This document shows, piece by piece, positions 1-6,192 of a DNA stretch of 9,309 bases (position 1 is its first letter; each line of letters starts with the position of its first letter). A program made the position numbers and the translations under genes. Source of the DNA: Planctomycetota bacterium (lineage in GTDB: Bacteria > Planctomycetota > Phycisphaerae > WQYP01); contig JAJYZY010000090.1 in the NCBI GenBank assembly GCA_021799715.1, positions 1 through 9,309 on the forward strand, written 5' to 3'. The notes beneath the pieces were generated by a model. It ran no database searches, was not told the DNA's origin, and saw only the letters and a program-made list of their open reading frames with translations.

Positions 1-1160
1 GAATTATACAGGCCAAAAGCGTCGTTGAGCCAATGGAATCGCCCATCACCAGTCATCGCACGAACAAACGCACCACCAGCGCCGGTGAATGGAAAAATAT
101 CAATGCGGTCGCGCACTGCATTTAAAACCTTCCCGATCATGTCTTGAATGGCCGCCTGGGCAGTTTTGTATTCCCAGAGCGATACATACACGAACCGCAG
201 TTCGACCATGCTCTGAGGCCGCTTTGAAAAACCCTCCGTTTGTCGCAGTAGAGAGGATTTGCCTGCACCGCGCAATCCAACCAGTGCTAGTGTTCCGGCG
301 TTGCCATATAGGTGCGTCGGTTGGAGACGTGCGAGTACCTGGGCGGGAGGTGGATCCATATAAAATAGGCCTCTGTCGCTGGGGCGCAGAGGCTCGTCAT
401 TGCCTTGGAGCCACGAGGTTATTAATTTATCGTCCACACCGTGGACCCCAAGACTCCAATCCCCCGATGGATCAAAATTTGGCGTGTTTGGGTCGGTTGT
501 ATGTGGCCCGGGGGGGGGAACGGAGGGGTGTGCTGTACGGACCCCAGTCTTTTCGATCATTTCCGACTCTCGCAGCTTTCGGCGTATCTCCTGGGCTCGC
601 GGAGATACATCATCTATCGATAATGGCGCAAGTTGTCTGCCCAGGTAATGGTTAGTGCGCAAACGGTTGCCATAATGGGCCAATAGTCTGGGCAATACGG
701 CTTGCCAGGCGGCCGACGCGATACCGCACGATATCACCGCTCCCCACAGCCACACCCATCCATGTGTGAATATAGCCTCCACTCGCTGGAGACCCGACGC
801 GATATCCGAAGGGACAGTCGGATGCGGTGCTGGCCCGGTAAACCAGAGTGCTCCCAAAAATAGCAAGATTGCAAGGGCAGCCGACAGCCAAGTCGGCGGT
901 ATACCGAACAGACGGCCCCAGAGGGTGCCGAGTCCGAAACCACTTCTCAGCAGAGCAAATACCCCAACAACCATAACCGTAACCGCGGCGCCAAAAGGCA
1001 CCACGCCCCACAGGCCACCGGCCGCAACCAGCCGTTCCAAAACCGCTTCCGCAAGCAGCAACGTCAAGGCGGCGGAGAATACCGCAGTCGCAACCGTAAG
1101 GAGCCAAGCCAGGAAGCCCAAACGGCAGCGCCAGTGTTTCATATTCGTAACTGGCTTCAT
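1..1160 (-). CDS. Membrane-anchored P-loop NTPase, 3' end beyond the left edge
   Basis: The frame is open without a stop from an ATG at 1160 to the left edge: 386 complete codons, C-terminus missing. I followed the frame base by base through the whole stretch. Residues 14-39, 51-71, 90-109 and 133-156 are hydrophobic and look like four membrane segments. A charged linker (about 160-210) and a proline-rich stretch (212-219) follow. Then comes a soluble domain with a clear Walker A motif, GLRGAGKS (295-302, lysine 301), followed by RFVYVSLWEY (322-331), which resembles the second strand of KAP/AAA-like NTPases. Walker B would lie beyond the window. A run of nine C falls in the proline stretch. 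The nearest ribosome-binding match is a weak GGGGGA 5 bases before the ATG. The gene lies next to an integrase stub and a tRNA, so it may be island cargo. A role in defence is possible but not shown; the family is not assigned. Confidence 0.85.
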   Translation of the reverse strand, partial: MKPVTNMKHWRCRLGFLAWLLTVATAVFSAALTLLLAEAVLERLVAAGGLWGVVPFGAAVTVMVVGVFALLRSGFGLGTLWGRLFGIPPTWLSAALAILLFLGALWFTGPAPHPTVPSDIASGLQRVEAIFTHGWVWLWGAVISCGIASAAWQAVLPRLLAHYGNRLRTNHYLGRQLAPLSIDDVSPRAQEIRRKLRESEMIEKTGVRTAHPSVPPPGPHTTDPNTPNFDPSGDWSLGVHGVDDKLITSWLQGNDEPLRPSDRGLFYMDPPPAQVLARLQPTHLYGNAGTLALVGLRGAGKSSLLRQTEGFSKRPQSMVELRFVYVSLWEYKTAQAAIQDMIGKVLNAVRDRIDIFPFTGAGGAFVRAMTGDGRFHWLNDAFGLYN

Positions 1161-1217
1161 ATGTTTCCCCCAAAATATGTGCGGTTAATAGTGATGTCAC
1201 GAACGGTGGCTATAGAA

Positions 1218-1442
1218 TCAGGCCTGTTTCCGGGGATCATTGTGATCCACCATTGGAAACCCAGAAAATTCTACAGACATTACAAGGCTCTCCGGGATCA
1301 GCGCGGCATAATGCCTCCGGCATATTTCCGGCGAATTGCCCATCAGTGTAGCAATTTTGTATAGACTTTCACCCTTCATTGCCAATTGGCTGCCAAACGT
1401 GTGGCGGTAGTGCAGACAACCCCATGGCAGACCGAATTGCAT
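1218..1442 (-). pseudogene. Tyrosine recombinase (phage integrase family), C-terminal remnant
   Basis: The 74-residue frame matches only the last part of a tyrosine recombinase catalytic domain. HYRHTFGSQL (11-20) carries the box II arginine (R13) and histidine. KIATLMGNSPEICRRHYAAL (29-48) carries the helix before the nucleophile and the likely catalytic tyrosine, Y45. A complete integrase is about 300-400 residues; the N-terminal DNA-binding domains and the first catalytic arginine are absent. The frame stays open upstream to a TAG near 1530, but the residues there do not resemble an integrase, so the truncation point is close to 1440. The ATG at 1442 is only the first methionine of the frame and has no clear ribosome-binding site. 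The remnant sits about 165 bp from the 3' end of the initiator tRNA gene, the usual place for an island integrase. It cannot be a working recombinase as it stands. Confidence 0.8.
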
Positions 1443-1570
1443 TCGGGCTCTGAAAAGGAGAATAATTGAACAGGTGACCGCAGGTGAAAATATCCCACCA
1501 GTGAAAGCCCCATTCTTGCTCTGACCCTATTTACTCTACTGCTCACCTTTCTACCCACACCCGCTCTGCT

Positions 1571-1606
1571 AATAAAAAAAGCACCCTTTTGGGGTGCCTT
1601 TTTTAT

Positions 1607-1608
<2 letters not shown>
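1571..1608. terminator. Bidirectional rho-independent terminator after the initiator tRNA
   Basis: The stem is GCACCC (1581-1586) paired with GGGTGC (1592-1597), with a 5-base loop. Seven A flank it on the left, giving a U7 tract for minus-strand transcription. Six T follow on the right (1599-1604). It begins directly at the 3' end of the tRNA gene, so it ends the tRNA transcript and could also stop plus-strand transcription. Confidence 0.9.
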
Positions 1609-1680
<72 letters not shown>

Positions 1681-1712
1681 ATCAATTTCGCGTTCTGTTT
1701 TGGTTCTCTGTT

Positions 1713-1788
1713 CGCTCGTCGGGCTGCTTTCACATGAGCCTTGCGACGAGCTACTCCCGATTTCTTCGGGACTCTACCCCGCGATCAA
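1713..1788 (-). repeat. tRNA-fMet-like element, copy proximal to the tRNA
   Basis: This 76-bp unit is identical to 1812-1887. Read on the minus strand it starts with the same GATCGCGGGGTAGAG as the initiator tRNA and its leader. The D loop is then replaced by the hairpin TCCCGA/TCGGGA (1755-1771). GTAGCTCGTCG follows, as in the tRNA, and then GGCTCAT, which keeps the tRNA's anticodon CAT. The last part forms a long hairpin: GCTCGTCG (1714-1721) pairs with CGACGAGC (1744-1751), and GGCT pairs with AGCC inside it, with a 3-base bulge and an 11-base loop. There is no T arm and no 3' acceptor strand, so it cannot be an ordinary tRNA. It may be a degenerated, restructured tRNA duplicate or a small structured RNA. 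Confidence 0.85.
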
Positions 1789-1811
1789 TATCGCGTGCTA
1801 TTTTTATGTCC

Positions 1812-1887
1812 CGCTCGTCGGGCTGCTTTCACATGAGCCTTGCGACGAGCTACTCCCGATTTCTTCGGGACTCTACCCCGCGATCAA
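1812..1887 (-). repeat. tRNA-fMet-like element, copy next to the promoter
   Basis: This is an exact copy of 1713-1788, 99 bp further on. All 76 bases are identical, while the 23 bp between the copies do not match the sequence on the other sides. It contains the same two hairpins, the tRNA-like 5' acceptor strand and the GGCTCAT anticodon segment. It lies directly downstream of an extended -10 promoter on the same strand and would be the first unit transcribed. Identity within the units and divergence of the spacers points to recent duplication, gene conversion or selection on the unit itself. Confidence 0.85.
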
Positions 1888-1903
1888 ATTCCGATCGCTC
1901 ATT

Positions 1904-1912
1904 ATTATAGCA
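1904..1912 (-). promoter_or_regulatory. Extended -10 promoter for the tRNA-like/tRNA-fMet array
   Basis: On the minus strand the sequence is TGC followed by TATAAT: a perfect -10 hexamer (1904-1909) with the TGN extension (1910-1912). No good -35 hexamer is found 16-18 bp upstream, which is common for extended -10 promoters. The predicted start near 1897 falls at the first base pairs of the GCGATC/GATCGC hairpin before the first element. No promoter of similar quality lies between this point and the tRNA. Confidence 0.65.
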
Positions 1913-2055
1913 CCAGTCAAACCATGGTTTCCCACAGATTGCCGGATACCCCGGACATCTGATTTCCAATCGGATTTCATCTGCCGAGTTCCTCATTATG
2001 CCGCTTTTGCGCTTTTAATGCAAATTAACGGGAAAATATTCGGGAGTTTTTTTTA

Positions 2056-2085
2056 TCGACACACGGTGGGGCGGATCGCTATAAT
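2056..2085 (+). promoter_or_regulatory. Sigma70-type promoter of the TPR protein gene
   Basis: TCGACA (2056-2061, five of six bases of the -35 consensus) is followed after 18 bp by a perfect TATAAT (2080-2085). Transcription would start near 2092, leaving a leader of about 100 bases before the ATG at 2195. A run of eight T (2047-2054) lies just upstream. Confidence 0.65.
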
Positions 2086-2194
2086 AATCAGTGACCCTTG
2101 GGAGAAGGCGCGGCAAATCGCCGCGATTGCTATGCATTCGACAGGCTCCCACAGTTTCACACGGGCGACCTGCGGCATATTAAGGAGTGCACCG

Positions 2195-3589
2195 ATGAAA
2201 GCGCGTTGTTTATCGCTGGCTGGTGTTCTGGTCATGTTGGCTGCCGTCGGGGTGCGTGCCGATACCATTACGCTAACCGATGGCCGGGTGATTCAGGGGC
2301 ACCTTGACCGCACGGGAAACAAATATCTGATTCAACCGGAACATGGTGCCGCTTTTGAGGTGCCGGTGAAGGATCTGGCGGGCATTGAGCTTGGCGGACC
2401 ATCCAACCCGGTTACCGCGGCGCAAAACGCCTATAGCGCGTTGATGTATCATATTGACCGCGATACAAGTCTCAATGTGATAATCAAATCCATTAAAGGC
2501 TTTATTGCCGGATACCCGCATTCCACATTGCTGAAAAAAGCGCAGGCCAAACTGATGGTGTATCAACAATATCGGGCGTTGGGATTTATCCGCTTTGCGG
2601 GGAAGTGGATGGCCGCGGATCAGGTCAAACAATTAACAGCCAAGGCGGCGGCGAAAGCGGCGGCGGCGTTGGCGGATTACAACGCGGGCAAATTTGACGC
2701 GGCCCATGCGGCGGCGATGGCGGCGCTAAAAATCAATCCGGAAAGCACTGCGGCACAGATCATTCTTGGCGCATTGGCCTACCGGGCGGGCAATTTGCCG
2801 GATGCGGGCCGATATTTTGCGGCGGTATTGTCGCGGCATCCCAAAAATGTGATTGCCAACAATGATATGGCCGTCACGGTATATCATCAGCGGCAGCAGC
2901 CACGGGCCTTGGTTTATTACCGCAAAGCCCTGAATTTGGACAGCGGCAACCGGCTGCTGCTGGATAATATCTATATTGCATTGAATGACTATTCGGGCAA
3001 TCATGTGGCATGGCTGTATCAGAATTTGCACAAGATGTTCACACTGGCTGATGGGAAAATGCAGGCCACCATGGCCAAGCGGGGTTTATACCGTCTCGGT
3101 GCCACCTGGGTGCCGGCGGAACTTCATGATCAGATGGCGGTAAAAATGGCCGTGTATGAAAAGCGGAAAAATGCACTTCAGGCGCAATATGATTCGGCGC
3201 GGTTGTATCTGCATGGCTTGCAGCAGCAGATCCAACAGATTGTCACGCAGATCAATAACCTTAATACGTCCATCGGATATCTGCAGGTGCAGGAGAATTA
3301 TACCTACCTTCAGACCGGTTACATGAACCTGAACTATCAGACCCTCATGAGCGGCTACATGGCGCAATTGACCGAAGCGCAAGCCCAGAGGACCAAACTG
3401 CAAAGCCGGGAAGTTTCGACGATTACCGCTCTGCGGCAAATGCGGATTCAGGCCAGGCTGCTGGAAAAATCAGCTCCGGCCGGCGCGTTGAAGGCGCATC
3501 AGCGCATCATGCTGCCCGGAGATTTAACGCATGTTCCGCCACCGGCGGCCATCATGGCGACCGGCACGCAAGTCAAAGTCAAAGAATGA
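2195..3589 (+). CDS. Exported TPR and coiled-coil protein of unknown function
   Basis: The protein has 464 residues. The start at 2195 is chosen because AAGGAG lies 7 bases upstream and a signal peptide begins exactly there: positive MKAR, a hydrophobic core (6-20), and probable cleavage after VRA (22). The frame is open further upstream, but that part translates the tRNA-like repeats. Residues 24-66 look like a small beta domain (TITLTDGRVIQGHL) of the kind found at the start of exported planctomycete proteins. An alanine-rich helix region (148-175) leads into about three TPR-like helix pairs (155-265). Residues 320-430 are helical and glutamine-rich, probably coiled coil, followed by a proline-rich tail. 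The motif pairs FIRFAGKWMAADQ (131-143) and LYRLGATWVPAEL (298-310) look like a repeated GxW(M/V) element. It probably acts as a periplasmic or envelope scaffold. No enzyme motif is seen. Confidence 0.88.
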   Translation: MKARCLSLAGVLVMLAAVGVRADTITLTDGRVIQGHLDRTGNKYLIQPEHGAAFEVPVKDLAGIELGGPSNPVTAAQNAYSALMYHIDRDTSLNVIIKSIKGFIAGYPHSTLLKKAQAKLMVYQQYRALGFIRFAGKWMAADQVKQLTAKAAAKAAAALADYNAGKFDAAHAAAMAALKINPESTAAQIILGALAYRAGNLPDAGRYFAAVLSRHPKNVIANNDMAVTVYHQRQQPRALVYYRKALNLDSGNRLLLDNIYIALNDYSGNHVAWLYQNLHKMFTLADGKMQATMAKRGLYRLGATWVPAELHDQMAVKMAVYEKRKNALQAQYDSARLYLHGLQQQIQQIVTQINNLNTSIGYLQVQENYTYLQTGYMNLNYQTLMSGYMAQLTEAQAQRTKLQSREVSTITALRQMRIQARLLEKSAPAGALKAHQRIMLPGDLTHVPPPAAIMATGTQVKVKE

Positions 3590-3971
3590 GTTTGGAAGCA
3601 GGCGCGGGAATCTGTCCGGCGGAGGCCGCTTCGGGCTGATTGATCCCGGCGGTAATGGATTCCTGAACTTTGCGCATCAATTCCATATATTCCATTTGCG
3701 AACCGATCAGCTTTTTCAGCAGCGGGTGCATGGCCACGCTCTGTTGGAGGGATTGAGCTTTCTGCTTTTCGGCAATTTCAATTGGCTGCATGGAGGCCTC
3801 TTTCATGGCCAGTTGTTCCATGAGCTGCTCAAATTGTTCCAGCAGGCTTTTGGCCCCAATGTCCAATTCAAGCTGGCGCGATAATTCCCTGTAATTTTTG
3901 ATGGCATCCTGGTTGCCGATCAATTCACCAAGTTTGCGGGCTTCCGCTAATAACACATAATCTTCGGCCAC
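3579..3971 (-). CDS. YlbF/YmcA-family protein
   Basis: The 130-residue, almost wholly helical protein fits the YlbF/YmcA family: an N-terminal LLAEARKLGELI helix (7-18), a charged central helix (about 22-75), and a final helix ending in MEYMELMRKVQESI (93-106). The tail (110-130) is alanine- and proline-rich. In Bacillus, family members form a complex with YaaT that supports RNase Y-dependent RNA maturation and affects competence and biofilm formation; a similar RNA-related role here is inference. The start is GTG at 3971, supported by AAGGAG at 3978-3983, six bases upstream. Its last 11 bp overlap the end of the convergent TPR gene. It has its own promoter (4010-4037) and no partner gene beside it. 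Confidence 0.8.
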   Translation of the reverse strand: MAEDYVLLAEARKLGELIGNQDAIKNYRELSRQLELDIGAKSLLEQFEQLMEQLAMKEASMQPIEIAEKQKAQSLQQSVAMHPLLKKLIGSQMEYMELMRKVQESITAGINQPEAASAGQIPAPASKLIL

Positions 3972-3983
3972 CGGAATCTCCTT

Positions 3984-4165
3984 GTCGGGTGTTCACATAA
4001 ACTGTGCGTAGTATAGCGGGACTTTTTCCCCAGACAAATTCAGCCAACAATCAGCGCTTGTCGGAGCGTCAAAAAAGCCATGCCGGGGTGGTGGCTTTGC
4101 ACCCGCCTGGCGTTGCGATTCCAGGAGCCGGTCCAAGTAAGCGTCCCCCGGCGTATTGGAGGCTG
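3984..4165. other. Intergenic region upstream of the YlbF-family gene
   Basis: Apart from the ylbF promoter I see no gene here. A 65-codon minus-strand frame (3993-4190) crosses it, but it starts inside the inverted repeat, lacks a good ribosome-binding site and contains the promoter. Together with the inverted repeat to its right, this makes about 350 bp without a supported gene. Confidence 0.5.
4010..4037 (-). promoter_or_regulatory. Probable promoter of the YlbF-family gene
   Basis: On the minus strand TTGTCT (4032-4037) is followed after 16 bp by TATACT (4010-4015). The hexamers match the consensus at four and five of six positions. The start would lie near 4003, about 32 bases before the GTG start codon at 3971. 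Confidence 0.5.
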
Positions 4166-4332
4166 AGGGGCCGCGCAAAAATAGCTTCACGCTTTCCGGC
4201 GGGTTCTTTTGGCCGCGGGCTTCGTTGTTCGCTCCTTACAGACCCGCGGACGGGGTATGCGCGTCGCTCACGCCTCGCCGGCGGCCAAAACTCCCGCGCC
4301 GTAAAACATGAATTTATTTTTGCACGGCCCCT
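4166..4332. repeat. Large imperfect inverted repeat
   Basis: Two arms face each other: about 4166-4216 on the left and 4282-4332 on the right, with about 65 bp between. The outermost 35 bases agree at 29 positions. Both arms start AGGGGCCG, continue GCAAAAATA, and after further matches share TTTTGGCCGC. The centre is GC-rich and weakly self-complementary. The right end coincides with the TAG stop of the lipoprotein gene. It could be a mobile-element relic such as a MITE, a dispersed palindromic repeat, or a large transcription-stopping hairpin. No transposase frame and no target-site duplication are visible. Confidence 0.75.
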
Positions 4333-4711
4333 AATGCGCGGCTGATGCAGCGGGTTGGGTTGCGGGTACAGCATCTTCATGCACCTGCATGACGGTGGAT
4401 GGGGGCACGGGCGGCGGTGGGGGAGGGGTGCTGGCCGTGGTGTGGGGCGCTAGAACGCTTAAAACCGTATCAACATGCGGTTTGCCGTTGCGGTTGTTGG
4501 GCAATGTCACCACCAGCAGGGGGTGCGGGCCGGGCGCATCAAGCAGCGAGGCCTGGCCATTGTTGTAACCCGATGGCGATCGTAATGCGGATTGGGGCCG
4601 CAGCGGGGATTTGCCGCAGCCGGCCATAGCGATTGCGGCGGCGGCCAATACCACATACCCTGCGGCCATGGCGTATGATTTTCCCGATGGCCATACACGT
4701 TGGCTTGGCAT
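4331..4711 (-). CDS. Small proline-rich lipoprotein
   Basis: The 126-residue protein has a hydrophobic N-terminal segment (about 15-30) ending in the lipobox AMAGC, with the lipidated cysteine at position 32, so it is probably exported and membrane-anchored. The mature part has no domain I recognise; it contains PLLVVTLPNN (64-73), a six-proline run (96-101) and an alanine-rich tail. The start at 4711 lies 2 bp after the stop of trpB, with GAAGG about 8 bases upstream, inside the trpB coding end, so translation is probably coupled to trpB. An internal methionine (15) is a possible alternative start that would still leave a signal peptide. The stop codon lies on the edge of the inverted repeat, which may end the transcript. 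Confidence 0.7.
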   Translation of the reverse strand: MPSQRVWPSGKSYAMAAGYVVLAAAAIAMAGCGKSPLRPQSALRSPSGYNNGQASLLDAPGPHPLLVVTLPNNRNGKPHVDTVLSVLAPHTTASTPPPPPPVPPSTVMQVHEDAVPATQPAASAAH

Positions 4712-4713
4712 AT

Positions 4714-6018
4714 TCAGACCTTCTTTCCCGGCGCGGATTGTTCATCCATGATTCGGGCCACTTCCATGCAGTCTTTATCTCCGCGACCGCTTAAATTGAC
4801 AATTAAAATCTGATCCTTGCCCATTTGGCCGGCGAGTTTGACGGCATAGGCAATGGCATGGGCGGATTCTAAAGCGGGAATAATTCCTTCACGCCGGGCC
4901 AGGATGTTGAACGCATCCAGAGCCTCGGCATCGGTGATGGCGGCATATTCCACGCGATGTGTATCTTTCCAATAGGCATGCTCCGGGCCTACGCCGGGAT
5001 AATCCAGGCCCGCGCTGACGCTGTGCACATCGGCGGTTTGGCCGTCACTATTTTGCAGAACATAAGACAACGAACCGTGCAGCACGCCGGGCTGCCCCAT
5101 GCTTAAGGATGCGGCATGTTGTCCGGGCATAATGCCGCGTCCGCCGGCCTCCACGCCGAACAACTTTACGCCGGCATCATCGACAAACGGATGAAACATA
5201 CCGGCGGCATTGGACCCGCCGCCAACGCATGCGACAATGGCATCCGGAAGGCGGCCAAACATTTCCAAGGCCTGGGTCCGCGTCTCTTTGCCGATCACGC
5301 TTTGAAAATCGCGGACAATTTGGGGAAATGGGTGCGGCCCGACCACGCTTCCGATGATGTAATGCGTGTGTTCAACCGAACCCATCCAGTCGCGCATGGC
5401 CTCATTGGTGGCATCTTTCAGCGTGCGTGATCCGCTTTCAACCGGTACCACCCGAGCACCCATAAGCCGCATGCGGAAGACATTCAACGATTGGCGGCGT
5501 ATATCTTCGGCACCCATGTACACATCACATTGCAGGCCGAACGCAGCGGCGGCGGTCGCGGTGGCCACGCCGTGCTGCCCGGCTCCCGTTTCGGCAATTA
5601 CACGCTTTTTCTTCATTCGCAGGGTTAACAAGCCCTGGCCGATGGTGTTGTTAATTTTATGCGCACCAGTATGGGCGAGGTCTTCGCGTTTAAGGTAAAT
5701 ACTTGCGCCGCCGGCGAGTTCCGTCAGGCGCTGGGCGAAATAGAGGGGTGTTTTCCGGCCCACAAATTGCCGCAGGTAATATTCCAGATCCTTCTCAAAC
5801 GCGGGGTCGTTTCTGGCGCGTTGATACTCCTGTGTTAATTGGCTTACCGCAGCCATCAGCGTTTCCGGCACGTACACGCCGCCATAAGGGCCGAAATGCC
5901 CTTGTGAATCCGGCACCTGGCTGCCGGCAGCTTTCGGGCCGACGCTTTGGTGAATCGTCCGGGATGCAAGTCGATGGACATCAGACGAAGTTGGCTGGAT
6001 AACGGCCGTAGAATTCAT
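4714..6018 (-). CDS. trpB: Tryptophan synthase beta subunit
   Basis: TrpB joins indole and L-serine to L-tryptophan with pyridoxal phosphate, in the cytoplasm and normally in a complex with TrpA. The 434-residue protein shows all the expected signatures: the start of the core [11 protein letters not shown] (42-52), HTGAHKINN (116-124) with the cofactor lysine K121, ETGAGQHG (143-150) with the catalytic glutamate E143, the phosphate-binding GGGSNA (266-271), [13 protein letters not shown] (335-347), and NLSGRGDKD (408-416). Lysine, glutamate and glycine-loop residues are all intact, so it should be active. It is a TrpB1-type protein with an unusual N-terminal extension of about 40 residues. 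I chose the ATG at 6018 over the one at 6039 because GGAG lies 5 bases before it and the predicted transcript starts near 6038. trpA is not adjacent; the next gene is a lipoprotein. Confidence 0.97.
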   Translation of the reverse strand: MNSTAVIQPTSSDVHRLASRTIHQSVGPKAAGSQVPDSQGHFGPYGGVYVPETLMAAVSQLTQEYQRARNDPAFEKDLEYYLRQFVGRKTPLYFAQRLTELAGGASIYLKREDLAHTGAHKINNTIGQGLLTLRMKKKRVIAETGAGQHGVATATAAAAFGLQCDVYMGAEDIRRQSLNVFRMRLMGARVVPVESGSRTLKDATNEAMRDWMGSVEHTHYIIGSVVGPHPFPQIVRDFQSVIGKETRTQALEMFGRLPDAIVACVGGGSNAAGMFHPFVDDAGVKLFGVEAGGRGIMPGQHAASLSMGQPGVLHGSLSYVLQNSDGQTADVHSVSAGLDYPGVGPEHAYWKDTHRVEYAAITDAEALDAFNILARREGIIPALESAHAIAYAVKLAGQMGKDQILIVNLSGRGDKDCMEVARIMDEQSAPGKKV

Positions 6019-6044
6019 GACAACTCCTGCAATAACCATGATCC

Positions 6045-6074
6045 ATCATAGGAGCTTTCGGCTGATCCATGCAA
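6045..6074 (-). promoter_or_regulatory. Probable trpB promoter with an overlapping palindrome
   Basis: On the minus strand TATGAT (6045-6050, five of six bases) is preceded after 18 bp by a weak TTGCAT (6069-6074). The start would be near 6038. The inverted repeat GCTGAT/ATCAGC (6061-6066 and 6075-6080, 8-base centre) straddles the -35 region and could be an operator. No trp leader peptide with tandem tryptophan codons is seen in the 174 bp before trpB. Confidence 0.45.
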
Positions 6075-6192
6075 ATCAGCGGCAATCCGGGGGCGTGATC
6101 GCCGGTTTCCGGGCGAAATCAGCACCGAGTTGTCCATAGGCCACGCGAGCCGGCAGTGGGCCTGCGCGGGGCGTTTCGCGTGGACACGCCCA

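Noticed and set aside
652..1200. 182-codon minus-strand frame and the 140-codon plus-strand frame over the same stretch
   Set aside because: The correct frame here is that of the membrane NTPase, continuous to the left edge with membrane segments and Walker A.
1234..1248. Palindrome GGATCA-TTG-TGATCC
   Set aside because: It lies inside the integrase remnant; a 6-bp inverted repeat is expected by chance and nothing ties it to regulation.
1713..1887. CRISPR array
   Set aside because: Only two units, 76 bp long with a 23-bp gap, derived from the tRNA and able to fold; no cas genes.
1915..1920. TTGACT on the minus strand as -35 for the tRNA array promoter
   Set aside because: It lies only 5 bp from TATAAT, too close to act as a -35 element.
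3993..4190. 65-codon minus-strand frame upstream of the YlbF-family gene
   Set aside because: It starts with GTG inside the inverted repeat, has no good ribosome-binding site, and contains the presumed ylbF promoter; no family resemblance.
4004..4380. Plus and minus frames of 100-113 codons crossing the inverted repeat
   Set aside because: They consist of repeat sequence, overlap the lipoprotein end and show no protein-like pattern.
6019..6039. Upstream ATG of trpB at 6039
   Set aside because: It lacks a ribosome-binding site and lies at or before the predicted transcription start; the ATG at 6018 has GGAG at proper distance.
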